Of a stretch of 64,000 bases of DNA, positions 34,187 to 43,666 are shown one piece after another. The DNA comes from Rubrolithibacter sp043763625 (lineage in GTDB: Bacteria; Bacteroidota; Bacteroidia; Sphingobacteriales; Sphingobacteriaceae). Below the pieces are notes generated by a model that was not told the DNA's origin, searched no databases, and saw only the letters and a list, made by a program, of their open reading frames with translations. Location of the stretch: NCBI GenBank assembly GCA_043763625.1, contig JAYULL010000030.1:3953-67952 (forward strand), read 5' to 3'. The translations under genes were made by a program, and so were the position numbers. Position 1 is the stretch's first letter; each line of letters begins with the position of its first letter.

Positions 34187-36148
34187 ATGAAGGCAAAATT
34201 AACCAACCTATTGGTACTGGGTCTACTTCCGCTATTTTTATTCTCCTGTAAGAAAGATGTTTCAGATAACGAGAAATTATTATCAACTGCATCGCTAAAA
34301 GGTAAAACTGCCGCAGCAATTCAAACACCGCAAACAAATTTCACTTTAGGAATTGGGGGAGAACTCTACTATCGTAAAGAATACTCGGCTATACCGGTAA
34401 TCGATCAAGTAAGCCTAATTAAGGGTTTGGGCTTGGATTTTTACCGGATTAACTTACCGGTTTCCGCAAACGGAAGTCTAAGTTCGCCGGCTCCTTTGCA
34501 AGAGTTACTTAAAGCCGCCTCCGAAAGAAAACTTCAGATTTTACCAACGTTATATCTTCGGGGTTTAGATTATACCCTTACCGAAACTGCTTCCTACGAA
34601 AAAGGAAAGGCATTGGGATCAGGCTTTGCAACACGCTACGGTGAATATTTTACGTATTACGAGTTGGGCTATGAGCAAGAAAACGCTTTAATTATATTAA
34701 ACACCGCCGGGACAAAAGAGAGCGACTACGATGCTGCCAAGTTTAAAATCTTAGCTCAGTTTTTAAAAGGGGTTAACGAAGGTATTAAGGCGAAAGACAT
34801 GACGAGTAAAACCATTATTAACGCCGGTTGGCTACATTATACTTATCTTAAAATGCTTGAAAACGCAGGTGTAACTTTCGACATAATAGGTTACCATTGG
34901 TTTTCCAAGTATGAAAAGGATGCAATGGAACAGTTCGGTATTCCAAATATTGCCGACAAGCTCTCAAGTTTATTTACAAAACCCATATGGTTTACGGCAG
35001 TAAACAGAACGGGCGGAAGTTATTCGGAAAAGGAGGCCGATCAGCAAGAATGGTTAGTTAATTTTATAAATACTTGTAGGAATAAGCCCTCAGTAAAGGC
35101 TGTTTTTGTGGAAGGTTTGGTAGACAACGCCGAGGCTGCGACTCCGGAACACAGATTTAAAGGCATTGCAAGGTGGCAAACCGACGATTCCTCCTGGACC
35201 CTAAAATCTTTTGCCAGATACTTTTATAAGCAAGCACCTTTTATCTTGGGCATAAACGGTCATCCCTTGAATCAGATCGCTTATATTCAAACGCCGATAA
35301 GTCGGCAAATCGGTATCTTGAAATCTATGGGGATGACTTATTACCGAGTAGATATCGGTACCGACGGCGTAGGTAATATTCGCGAACAAAAAAAGTTTGA
35401 TGAGCTTATCAGTGTTTCAAACTCTTCGAACATTCAAATTCTGCCGACTTTGTTCTTGGTAGGGCTCAATTATTTGGAAAACGAAGATGTGAACTATGAC
35501 CGCGGGCTTGCTCTCGGGCAAGGCTTCGCAAGTAAATATGGGAAGTACTTTGACTATTACGAGCTTGGAAACGAATATGATTTAAAACTTAAACCAAGCT
35601 CTGCCGACGGCAGATACAGCGCCAACTACGATCATGCTAAGTTTAAAAAGCTGGCAGCCTTTATGCGTGGCCTTATTAAAGGAATTAAAAAACATGACAT
35701 TACCGGAAAAACGATAATAAATGGTTGCGGCTGGAACTACGGCTATTTTGAATTGCTTAAGCAAGCGGACTTAGATATGGATATTATTGGACATCATTTG
35801 TATTCAAAGTCAGTTAATCAAAATACAAATTACGTAAACATTGTTAAGACACTTGCCGGCATCTTTGAAAACAAAAAGCCGGTATTTGTAACAGAACTTA
35901 ATCAAGAAAACGGTGACTATGTAGGATCGGTAGAAAGTCAGGACATAATTGTGAATGACTTTATAGATAAATTGAAGCAAGTGCCCGAAGTAAAGGCAGT
36001 GCTTATATACGAGCTTCTGGATCAACCGGAGCTGATTCATCCTAAAGAAAGAGAAAAGCATATGGGTGTTATTAAGTGGAATTTGTTGTATAGTTCTTGG
36101 TCATTAAAGCCTGTAGCAAACACCTTTGTCCATAGGGCAGCCCTGTAA
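34187..36148 (+). CDS. Tandem GH39-like lipoprotein; N-domain lacks nucleophile, C-domain intact
   Basis: Lipoprotein of 653 residues (FLFSC lipobox, Cys21, followed by KKD) made of two copies of the same barrel, about 50-345 and 350-650. In the C-copy the acid/base is GNE (Glu463 in YYELGNEYD) and the nucleophile Glu570 in VFVTELNQENG, matching the single-domain paralogue. In the N-copy the acid/base motif has become GYE (Tyr162-Glu163) and the nucleophile position reads WFTAVNRTGG, with Ala271 replacing Glu. The N-copy should be non-catalytic and may bind substrate. It is followed by a strong terminator, and the start is ATG at 34187. Confidence 0.8.
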   Translation: MKAKLTNLLVLGLLPLFLFSCKKDVSDNEKLLSTASLKGKTAAAIQTPQTNFTLGIGGELYYRKEYSAIPVIDQVSLIKGLGLDFYRINLPVSANGSLSSPAPLQELLKAASERKLQILPTLYLRGLDYTLTETASYEKGKALGSGFATRYGEYFTYYELGYEQENALIILNTAGTKESDYDAAKFKILAQFLKGVNEGIKAKDMTSKTIINAGWLHYTYLKMLENAGVTFDIIGYHWFSKYEKDAMEQFGIPNIADKLSSLFTKPIWFTAVNRTGGSYSEKEADQQEWLVNFINTCRNKPSVKAVFVEGLVDNAEAATPEHRFKGIARWQTDDSSWTLKSFARYFYKQAPFILGINGHPLNQIAYIQTPISRQIGILKSMGMTYYRVDIGTDGVGNIREQKKFDELISVSNSSNIQILPTLFLVGLNYLENEDVNYDRGLALGQGFASKYGKYFDYYELGNEYDLKLKPSSADGRYSANYDHAKFKKLAAFMRGLIKGIKKHDITGKTIINGCGWNYGYFELLKQADLDMDIIGHHLYSKSVNQNTNYVNIVKTLAGIFENKKPVFVTELNQENGDYVGSVESQDIIVNDFIDKLKQVPEVKAVLIYELLDQPELIHPKEREKHMGVIKWNLLYSSWSLKPVANTFVHRAAL

Positions 36149-36162
36149 GTATTATTTTTCAT

Positions 36163-36202
36163 AAAAAAACTGCATTATCTGTTCCAAAAATGCAGTTTTT
36201 TT
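36163..36202 (+). terminator. Intrinsic terminator after the 653-residue GH39-like gene
   Basis: 14-base inverted repeat AAAAAAACTGCATT / AATGCAGTTTTTTT with a 12-base loop, beginning 15 bases after the stop codon and ending in T7. Confidence 0.8.
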
Positions 36203-36494
36203 AATTTAAAGCCGATTAAATACAAATTTTGTATTTTACTCGCGTCGCCTATCTTTTTCGCAATCCTCCTTAACGCTCCTCGGAAACCCGCAAGTCGTCT
36301 TCTCGTACAACCACAAAAAAATTATGAAGATGAAAAATCCGCAACACACGCTCGCTATTTCGCACCCTCCTCCGAAGTCATAGCGCTTCAACAATCCCGC
36401 CCCGGTTTAGCTACCGGTAATTCACAAAAATTAAAGTAAATAAGCCTGAGGTCCTTAGCACTTTCGCTATCCCTTTGGCCTTGATTAAAAACAA
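36203..36494. other. Spacer before the 646-residue GH39-like gene
   Basis: About 290 bases without a gene. The part 36240-36420 is noticeably richer in C than the surrounding EPS region and has no coding frame or repeat I can name. No TAnnTTTG element was found. Confidence 0.3.
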
Positions 36495-38435
36495 ATGAAA
36501 CGAACGCATTTTTATTTATTTTTATTTATTCTGCCTTTAACTTTCTCTTCATGTCGAAAAGAAAGAGCTTTAGAAAGCATCTCGATAAGCCAACAAGAAG
36601 TATCGCTCTTGAATAATTTCGGGGAGCCCGGTTTAAAAACCGGAGTAACCGGCTATCCTTACTATCACTCAGAGTACGCAAGTATTGCTCCTGAACGCCA
36701 GATAGAGCTTGTGGATACGTTAGGCATGGAATACTATCGAGTTGATCTTCCAATATCGTCCGACGGTAAATTATCGAACCCGGCAACTTTGGAAAAAATC
36801 ATAGCTTCAGCTACCCAAAAGGGTGTCAAATTGCTTCCCATACTTCAATTGAGAGGTCTGAATTACAGCTCAACTACTTTAACTGCATATGCTCAAGGAA
36901 AAAGATTAGGAGAAGGTTTCAGCCTTTCCTACGGTAAATCTTTAGAATATTACCAGTTGGGGAATTTGCAAGAAAACCCGCTTTTAGACCCTAAAACTGC
37001 CGGCAATCGGCCCTCCCACTACAATCAAGAAAAATTTAAAGTTCTTGCCGCCTTTTTAAAAGGGATGGACGAGGGAATTAAAGCTAACGATGCCGGTGCA
37101 AAAACCATTATTAATGCGGGCTGGCTCCACTACGCATACCTCCAAATGCTTATAGATGCCGGTGTAGCTTATGATGTGGTGGGATATAATTGGTATTCGA
37201 AGTTCGACTTTGATGCCGCGGCCAAATTCGGAATCAGTGATATAGTAGCGAAACTTGCATCCCTGTTTCAAAAACCGATTTGGTTTACCGGAATAAACAG
37301 AACAGACGGCAGTTACCCTAATCAAGAACCAGAACAGAAAACTTGGATACAGGCCTTCATCAAAAGATGCGAAAGCAATCCCGCAGTAAAATGTGTTATT
37401 ATCGATAATCTGCTCGATCAGCCCATCACCTTTCAAAATTCTTCTGATTCAAAAAAACATGCCGGAATAATAAAATGGACGAGCGACCTTTCCGGTTGGA
37501 GCTTTAAGGAATTTGCAACAGCGCTACAGGAAGATCAACTTATATTCGGCATTAACGGGCATCCGCTGAACCAAGTTGCGTATATTAAAACTTCGGTTTC
37601 TACACAGATGGATATGTTGAAACATTACGGCATGAATTACTATCGCGTCGATATTGGAACCGACTTCGAAGGAAATATCCGCGAACAAAAGAAGTTCGAC
37701 AATTTGATTGCCGGTGTAAACAACGCCAATGTTAAAATTCTGCCTACACTGTATTTAAGAGGAATGGATTATGCTCAATCGGAATCTGCAAATTTTACAC
37801 AAGGAAAAATATTAGGAAAAGGTTTTGCAGCTAAATACGGTCAGCATTTCGACTATTATGAATTGGGTAACGAGTACGATTTAAAGTTGAAAATGGCAGG
37901 GGCCGACGGCCGTTATAAAGAAAGCTACAATCAATCTCAATTTAAATTGTTTGCCGCTTTTCTTCGGGGTATGATTCAAGGTATAAAAGAGGGAGATTCC
38001 GGAGCAAAAACAATGGTTAACGGCTGCGGATGGAATTACGGGTTTTTTGAACTGCTAAAATATTATGACGTTAATATTGATGTTATTGCACATCACCTGT
38101 ATTCTAAATCAACGCGACAAAATACAGATTACATTAAGATAGTACAGAACTTAGCCGCCGTGTGGAATAATACCAAATCTATTTGGGTAACCGAATTAAA
38201 TAAGGAGGACGGTAGCTACAATCCGGCACCGGAAGCACAGGGATTAATCGTAAATGACTTCATCAGTAAATTAAGTCAGGTGCCGGCTGTTAAAGCAATT
38301 CTCATTTATGAGCTGTTAGATCAACCGGAATTAGTACATAATTTAGAAAGGGAAAAACACATGGGTTTGATTAAGTTTAATACACTTTACGACTCATGGA
38401 GTTATAAATCGATCATTCAATATTACACGAATTAG
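36495..38435 (+). CDS. Tandem GH39-like lipoprotein; N-domain lacks both catalytic Glu, C-domain intact
   Basis: Second tandem-barrel lipoprotein, 646 residues (TFSSC lipobox, Cys20). The C-copy has Glu460 in YYELGNEYD and Glu567 in IWVTELNKEDG. The N-copy has lost both: the acid/base motif reads YYQLGNLQE (Leu158 replaces Glu) and the nucleophile position reads WFTGINRTDG (Gly266). The overall fold signature is kept, for example AGWLHYAYLQMLIDAG and TGYPYYHSEYASI, so this copy is a folded pseudoenzyme rather than junk. The order single barrel, tandem with one lost Glu, tandem with two lost Glu looks like duplication followed by functional splitting. Convergent with the pyruvyltransferase gene. 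Confidence 0.8.
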   Translation: MKRTHFYLFLFILPLTFSSCRKERALESISISQQEVSLLNNFGEPGLKTGVTGYPYYHSEYASIAPERQIELVDTLGMEYYRVDLPISSDGKLSNPATLEKIIASATQKGVKLLPILQLRGLNYSSTTLTAYAQGKRLGEGFSLSYGKSLEYYQLGNLQENPLLDPKTAGNRPSHYNQEKFKVLAAFLKGMDEGIKANDAGAKTIINAGWLHYAYLQMLIDAGVAYDVVGYNWYSKFDFDAAAKFGISDIVAKLASLFQKPIWFTGINRTDGSYPNQEPEQKTWIQAFIKRCESNPAVKCVIIDNLLDQPITFQNSSDSKKHAGIIKWTSDLSGWSFKEFATALQEDQLIFGINGHPLNQVAYIKTSVSTQMDMLKHYGMNYYRVDIGTDFEGNIREQKKFDNLIAGVNNANVKILPTLYLRGMDYAQSESANFTQGKILGKGFAAKYGQHFDYYELGNEYDLKLKMAGADGRYKESYNQSQFKLFAAFLRGMIQGIKEGDSGAKTMVNGCGWNYGFFELLKYYDVNIDVIAHHLYSKSTRQNTDYIKIVQNLAAVWNNTKSIWVTELNKEDGSYNPAPEAQGLIVNDFISKLSQVPAVKAILIYELLDQPELVHNLEREKHMGLIKFNTLYDSWSYKSIIQYYTN

Positions 38436-38448
38436 TTTACACTATCAA

Positions 38449-38486
38449 TAAACACAAAAGGCGCGTTTAAGCGCCTTTTGTGTTTA
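38449..38486. terminator. Bidirectional intrinsic terminator
   Basis: 16-base perfect inverted repeat TAAACACAAAAGGCGC / GCGCCTTTTGTGTTTA around GTTTAA, in the 51-base gap between the converging GH39-like and pyruvyltransferase genes. T or A tracts flank both sides, so it can end transcripts in both directions. Confidence 0.85.
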
Positions 38487-39731
38487 TTAGCCCACTTGAG
38501 CCTGCCTCACGAGAAGCTCACTCAGGTATTGTGCCGGTAACTGCGCTTGTTCAATTACTTTCGGAATTCCTTGTTCTAAGTGCAATTTCAAGGCTTCGCG
38601 GTTTTGCCAACAATTTACTGTTGCGTTAATCAAATCTTCGGGAGTAATATCGCTGATGTTCAACACATAATCTTTCAAATCAAGCATTTCCATAATGCCC
38701 TGAGTTTTATGCTCGTAATTAATAGCAACAGTAGGTATTAAACTTGATAGGGCAAAAATATTAGAATGCATTCGAGTGCCGATAAACATATCCATTTTTG
38801 AATACAAATATTTTAACTCGCGAGGATGAAAATCATAATCTAAAAGCATCGCGTTGGACGAATCCGGCAATTCCGCTAATATTTCACGACTTATATTTCG
38901 GTCATCATTAAATTTGTTCGGCCCCAATACTTGAGGCATTAAAATACAGGCCGCATTATACTTACCTGTAAAAAGTTCTATTACCGCTGCAATACTTTTT
39001 TTATAGGTTACTCTTCGAACTTCCGGATCACTCACTTCAGGGAAGTTCCAGTCTCTAACAGTGATTCCCACAAGCGATTTACCGTCAAATTTGGTTTTGA
39101 TATCGTTATAAACCTTGTTAACGGTGTCGGTTTCTTTACTTAACATTCCGAAAGCAGCGTCGGGAACAATTTCGACCGGCGAGGTAACACCGATTTGCTT
39201 CAACAGATTATACGATATCTTTTCGCGAACAAAAATCTTTGTAATCCCATTAAGTACCTTCTTGGTTAGATTTAAGATGGTTTTATTATACAAGGGGCCT
39301 ATAGATTGAGAATAGATTATTACCGGCTTGTTGTAATTAAAGGCAGTTTTAATCTGGATTAGATGTTGTAAAGTCATTACGCTGAACCCGTGGGTAAGTA
39401 GAAACCCACCACCGCAACTAATCACGGCATCTGCCCACTCGTAATCTTTGTCAATGGTTCTTTCTCGATTATTCGACCCGAGCAAAATAGGCACAAACTT
39501 CAAAGCATATCTCAGTTTAAAGATTTTGCCGGTTTTTTCATTGATATTTATATTACAAATGCATTCTGATACCGAAGCGTCGTAAGCGTTGGCGTCTAAT
39601 GCCGGAAACCTGCTTTTAACTATAATATTGCATTCAGGAATATATTTTTTCAAGCTGTCGATTATAGCGATAATAATTCCGGCGTCCCCTTTATTTAGCG
39701 AAGAATGAGCATTAATTATTAGAATATTCAT
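38487..39731 (-). CDS. Polysaccharide pyruvyl transferase family protein
   Basis: Member of the CsaB/WcaK pyruvyltransferase family, 414 residues, which adds ketal pyruvate from phosphoenolpyruvate to sugars of cell-wall or capsule polymers. Seen: ILIINAHSSLNKGDAGIIIA at the N-terminus, then the glycine-rich VISCGGGFLLTHG, PVIIYSQSIGPLY and, near the C-terminus, MFIGTRMHSNIFALSSLIP, the donor-binding motif. A TTG/ATG pair gives two possible starts; I take ATG at 39731. It begins 10 bases after the flippase stop and is the last gene of the rightmost EPS operon. Pyruvate would add negative charge to the EPS. Confidence 0.85.
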   Translation of the reverse strand: MNILIINAHSSLNKGDAGIIIAIIDSLKKYIPECNIIVKSRFPALDANAYDASVSECICNININEKTGKIFKLRYALKFVPILLGSNNRERTIDKDYEWADAVISCGGGFLLTHGFSVMTLQHLIQIKTAFNYNKPVIIYSQSIGPLYNKTILNLTKKVLNGITKIFVREKISYNLLKQIGVTSPVEIVPDAAFGMLSKETDTVNKVYNDIKTKFDGKSLVGITVRDWNFPEVSDPEVRRVTYKKSIAAVIELFTGKYNAACILMPQVLGPNKFNDDRNISREILAELPDSSNAMLLDYDFHPRELKYLYSKMDMFIGTRMHSNIFALSSLIPTVAINYEHKTQGIMEMLDLKDYVLNISDITPEDLINATVNCWQNREALKLHLEQGIPKVIEQAQLPAQYLSELLVRQAQVG

Positions 39732-39741
39732 AAGCAATAAA

Positions 39742-41220
39742 TTAAGCTGAAGTGTTTAAATGCAAGCGACCGAACTTTTTGAGAAACATACTTTTTAGCT
39801 CCTCAATCAACGGATGTTTAATTATTAAAAGGAGTGTGGAATAGATTATTACTCCGGCGACTATCTGAACGGCAAGGCCCAACCGGGTAGAAAGTAATTC
39901 TGAATTCAGTATTTGTATTATCCAAATTCCGGCTGCCATAGGTAAACTTAAAAGCAAGGGAAGTCTGAGACTAAGTAAATATTCAGGCAAACTTGAGCCG
40001 ATCGCTGCCTTGATCAAATATGAGTAGCTGAAATAGGTGTAGAATAACTGAAGGGTCAAAAAAACAGCAGCGACTCCGACAGATCCCCCGAAGTATGCTC
40101 CTATTATTATTCCCGGAATTTGAAAGATCATCTTAAAAAGATTAAACCGAAAACTTCTGTTGATAAGTCCTTTTGCCATTAGTAAAGATCCTACGGGATT
40201 TCCGATAGACCTAAGCAATCCTACCCCGCAAAGAAGCCGGAGCAAGGGTACACTATCCATCCATTTTGAACCGAATACAACCAAAACGAATGTGGGAGCA
40301 GTAACAAACAGTCCGAAAAAGAGAGGAAAATTAATCAGACCTACTATTGTAAGTAACTTATAAAAGCCGGCCTTCAACTTTTCATTTTGGTCTTGGATTT
40401 TTGAAAATACCGGAAACAAAACCCGAGTGATAATTGGATTTATTTTCGTTGACGGGATAATAACAATATTGAAGGCTAAATTATACAAGCCCAAAGCACT
40501 TGCTCCTAAGAGTTTACCGATACTGAGAGTATCTATATTCGTATTTACATAATTTGTTAGGCTTTCTCCGGCTTGGTACAATCCGAATTTCAAGTACTCC
40601 TTAACATGCTTAAAGCGAAAAAAAAACAGCGGCTTAAAAAAGTTTCTTCCGTAAAGATTGTATAAAAAGGTTTTAAGCGAGGCGGCGATTATTTGACCAT
40701 AGATAATAGAAATAACTCCGTGGCCGGTATACGCAAAAAACAAAGTAACCAAAGTGCCGACTATTACCGAGGCCGACTCGGCTTTTGTAATTGAATTGAA
40801 CTTTAACTCTTTTTGAAGCATCGCTTTGTATAGTTGACCAAACGGAACTATTAAATAGATTACCGAGATCAATCGGGTTAAAGGCAAGAGTTCGTTCTGC
40901 TTAAAAACGGCTGCAATGAGAGGTGCCGTAATAAATATTATTAAGGAGATAGCAATTCCGGCAACTATGTTGAACCAGTATAAGGCGTTTAAATCTTTGG
41001 GGGTTACCGACTTTCGCTGAATTATAGCGTTTGAAATTCCCAAGTCCATAAATATCTCCGACAGAGCTGTAATTACTGTTACCATTCCTATTAAGCCAAA
41101 GCTCGCAGTATCCAACAATCGGGCAAGAAAAACTAACTGAAGCGTTTGAAAAGCAACTATTACAACCGTAGAAATCGTTGTCCATTTAACACCGGAAATA
41201 GCTTTGCTTTTTAAAGACAT
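39742..41220 (-). CDS. wzx: Wzx-type lipopolysaccharide/EPS flippase (MOP superfamily)
   Basis: Integral membrane exporter of 492 residues with 12-14 helices that moves undecaprenyl-linked repeat units across the inner membrane. The first segment (KAISGVKWTTISTVVIVAFQ) and the second-helix block LLDTASFGLIGMVTVIT match the polysaccharide synthesis protein signature, and the repeated internal pseudo-symmetry is as in MATE/MOP proteins. It starts 2 bases after the GT4 stop. Together with Wzy, Wzc and Wza it makes the locus a Wzy-dependent pathway. Confidence 0.9.
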   Translation of the reverse strand: MSLKSKAISGVKWTTISTVVIVAFQTLQLVFLARLLDTASFGLIGMVTVITALSEIFMDLGISNAIIQRKSVTPKDLNALYWFNIVAGIAISLIIFITAPLIAAVFKQNELLPLTRLISVIYLIVPFGQLYKAMLQKELKFNSITKAESASVIVGTLVTLFFAYTGHGVISIIYGQIIAASLKTFLYNLYGRNFFKPLFFFRFKHVKEYLKFGLYQAGESLTNYVNTNIDTLSIGKLLGASALGLYNLAFNIVIIPSTKINPIITRVLFPVFSKIQDQNEKLKAGFYKLLTIVGLINFPLFFGLFVTAPTFVLVVFGSKWMDSVPLLRLLCGVGLLRSIGNPVGSLLMAKGLINRSFRFNLFKMIFQIPGIIIGAYFGGSVGVAAVFLTLQLFYTYFSYSYLIKAAIGSSLPEYLLSLRLPLLLSLPMAAGIWIIQILNSELLSTRLGLAVQIVAGVIIYSTLLLIIKHPLIEELKSMFLKKFGRLHLNTSA

Positions 41221-41222
41221 AT

Positions 41223-42455
41223 TTATTTTATCTTGAATTGACTACTGAGCAAGCAAACGTCATTCAACAGCACCTCGTTTTGTAGCTCTTGGTTAAAGTG
41301 TAACTCAACGTGCTTTCGGGCATTTATCTTTATGAGCTCCAGTTGTTCTTTACTCAAATCAAGCACTTCTTTTATCAGCCTTGCCAACGAACTCGAATCT
41401 CTCTCAGGAGCTAAAAACCCGGTTACCCCATGTTGAATAAGCTCGGGTATGCCGCTGTGACGTGTGCTTATTACGATTTTGCCCATGGCCATAGCCTCCA
41501 TCAGCCCAACGGGTATTCCTTCCATGTCACCGTCGGCTGCAATAACACTGGGTAAGAGAAAGAAATCGGCTTGTTCTATTTCCGGAATAATCTCGTCTTG
41601 AGATAATGAACCAAGAAACTGAACATTTTGGACAATTTTTAAATGCCGGACTTTTTCTTCTAAGGCCTTTTTTAAGGGCCCATCGCCTATGATCTTGTAA
41701 GATATTTCAGGCAGTTCCCCTGCTAAGATTTCTATACTTTCTATGGCGTAGTCAATTCCCTTTTTTTCGATAAGCCGGGCAACACTTAAAATTTTAATGT
41801 TTTTTTGGTCGGGAACGGTGGTGTTGTAATTAAACATATTTACATCTACACCCATGTAGCGAGTTGTGATTTTGGATTCTTCACAGCCCAAATCAATCAG
41901 CTTTTGTCGCCAAAAATTACTAATAGGCAAAAAAGCGTCGCCTTTTCTAAATAGGCCGTTGTAGATGTCTTTCCCTTTGCTTTTTAGATAGGCATTCATG
42001 TCGAAGCCGTGAAAAACAGTGATAATTTTTCCTTTTAGCACCCCTAAATCGCGTAAGGCGACAGCTAAATTTCCGCTCGGTCCGAAATGACAAATTATAA
42101 TGTCGAAGTCCGTTTTTTTGTTTCTCTTAAGTGCCGGAGCTGCGAAGATGGGATGAAAGGATTTTATTTTTGAAGCAGATTTAAGGAGATTTAAACTATT
42201 CGACAAATTCTCCGACATCAGAACAGCTGTTTTGATCAGTTTTCTAAATTGGTTGGTCGGGAAGTTATAGTAGACTGTTTTTTTGTTTAAACTATACTTG
42301 GATACGCCTTCATGAACTTTACTTTCGTAGGACGGGTTCTCAGACAGAATCGTAACATCATCATCATTTTCGCAAAAACAAGCAATTTGATTTAAAATAA
42401 AAGTCTCCGACAACTTTGGAAATTTTCCCACTACAAACAGGATCTTCATAGGCAT
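41223..42455 (-). CDS. Glycosyltransferase family 4 (WcaL/AmsK-like)
   Basis: GT4 transferase of 410 residues. Visible: FVVGKFPKLSETFILNQIAC (typical of the WcaL/AmsK-type late transferases of colanic acid and amylovoran), CHFGPSGNLAVAL, VFHGFDMNAY, ILSVARLIEKKGIDYAIESI, and the EX7E block DMEGIPVGLMEAMAMGK. Normal length and no membrane segment. It is tightly packed between a GT4 gene and the flippase. In those systems such enzymes add a late hexose, but donor specificity here is unknown. Confidence 0.9.
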   Translation of the reverse strand: MPMKILFVVGKFPKLSETFILNQIACFCENDDDVTILSENPSYESKVHEGVSKYSLNKKTVYYNFPTNQFRKLIKTAVLMSENLSNSLNLLKSASKIKSFHPIFAAPALKRNKKTDFDIIICHFGPSGNLAVALRDLGVLKGKIITVFHGFDMNAYLKSKGKDIYNGLFRKGDAFLPISNFWRQKLIDLGCEESKITTRYMGVDVNMFNYNTTVPDQKNIKILSVARLIEKKGIDYAIESIEILAGELPEISYKIIGDGPLKKALEEKVRHLKIVQNVQFLGSLSQDEIIPEIEQADFFLLPSVIAADGDMEGIPVGLMEAMAMGKIVISTRHSGIPELIQHGVTGFLAPERDSSSLARLIKEVLDLSKEQLELIKINARKHVELHFNQELQNEVLLNDVCLLSSQFKIK

Positions 42456-42464
42456 ATCGTAATA

Positions 42465-43652
42465 TCAACGGGTTTCACCAGGTGCTACTTCATTATATAT
42501 ATCCAGGTAATTTTTCAAATACACCTCTTCTGAAAACCGGCTTGCATAGCTTACCGCTCGTAATTTTTTATGGTGGATCTGTTCCGGCTTTTCAATAATT
42601 TGTTGCAGCAAGGGGAATAATTGCCCGGCTTCCGGCTTGAAAGCCCACATGCAATCTTCGTTATGCAATTCTTTTATACCGCCTATTTGGGCTCCACATA
42701 CCGGCACCGCCGCCGCCAAAGATTCTATTACAATTCTCCCGAAAGGCTCATACCAAAGAGAGGGAACAATCGCTAGATTAATCCGGCTGTAAAATTCATC
42801 CGGCTTAACTACACCCAAGAATTCGTGGTCTATTCCTTCAAGCAGCTCTGTTAAATAGTTGATGTAAAACGAGTCGCCTTTGCCGGCAAATAGTACTTTA
42901 AATTTTGATCGATATTCTTTTTTTACGGCTGCAAGTTCTTTCACAAGAAACTCTACGCCTTTATCGGCGGCAATTCGTCCGATGTAACCAAAAGTTATTT
43001 TTTCGCTTTCGACAAGATTAAAAGTGCTCTTTTTGCCGGCAACAGCATTATAAACAACTTTTTTCCTGCCATGAATTGAATTAAACTCGCCGTGTTTTTC
43101 TAAAATAAAATCACTTATGCCTACGTAGCAATCCGGCAAAAGCATTTGACTTTTTTTAATGCTGTTGGTAATTCTGCAATCGGCACAAAGGCTTTCGCAA
43201 CAACTTCCGTTTTTAAACAACAATGTTTTATGGCAGAGCAAATAGTAATCTCGTAAAGTGTGAACAAGCGGAATATTCGCTTTCTTAACAGCTTTCCAAA
43301 CGATGGGAGAAAAGCCTTGAATATTATTCGTGTGAACGATATCGGGTTTAATCTTTTTTAGTAACCGTGATATTTTTCGGAAGAAAAAAAAGTTGTGAGA
43401 ATCGAGTATATGCCAAACGGTTTTTAACAGCGGAGATCTTGTTTTATCAAAAAACGACGAATAAATATTGTGCTGCTTCACGCGAATGATTATAACTCCG
43501 TTTAACTTCTGCACCGAATTAATTGCCCCGGTAGTAACTACAAAAACCTTATGTCCTAATTTTACCAAACCTTCGGCCAGTAATTGTACCGAGATTTCGG
43601 CACCGCCCACAAACTTGGGAAAGTAAAACGTATTGAAAATTAAAATCTTCAA
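42465..43652 (-). CDS. Glycosyltransferase family 4
   Basis: GT4 transferase of 395 residues with YFPKFVGGAEISVQLLAEGL at the N-terminus (GGAE nucleotide loop), HTNNIQGFSPIVWKAVKK, and FGYIGRIAADKGVEFLVKEL plus PSLWYEPFGRIVIESLAAAV carrying EX7E. A Cys-rich insertion (CCESLCADCR) around residue 150 is found in a subset of GT4 enzymes from capsule clusters and may bind a metal. It follows the wzc gene by 14 bases. Confidence 0.88.
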   Translation of the reverse strand: MKILIFNTFYFPKFVGGAEISVQLLAEGLVKLGHKVFVVTTGAINSVQKLNGVIIIRVKQHNIYSSFFDKTRSPLLKTVWHILDSHNFFFFRKISRLLKKIKPDIVHTNNIQGFSPIVWKAVKKANIPLVHTLRDYYLLCHKTLLFKNGSCCESLCADCRITNSIKKSQMLLPDCYVGISDFILEKHGEFNSIHGRKKVVYNAVAGKKSTFNLVESEKITFGYIGRIAADKGVEFLVKELAAVKKEYRSKFKVLFAGKGDSFYINYLTELLEGIDHEFLGVVKPDEFYSRINLAIVPSLWYEPFGRIVIESLAAAVPVCGAQIGGIKELHNEDCMWAFKPEAGQLFPLLQQIIEKPEQIHHKKLRAVSYASRFSEEVYLKNYLDIYNEVAPGETR

Positions 43653-43666
43653 ACCAAAAGGATTAT

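Noticed and set aside
36240..36420. C-rich stretch before the 646-residue GH gene as a structured RNA
   Set aside because: I could not fold a stable, extended hairpin and no known riboswitch motif is visible.
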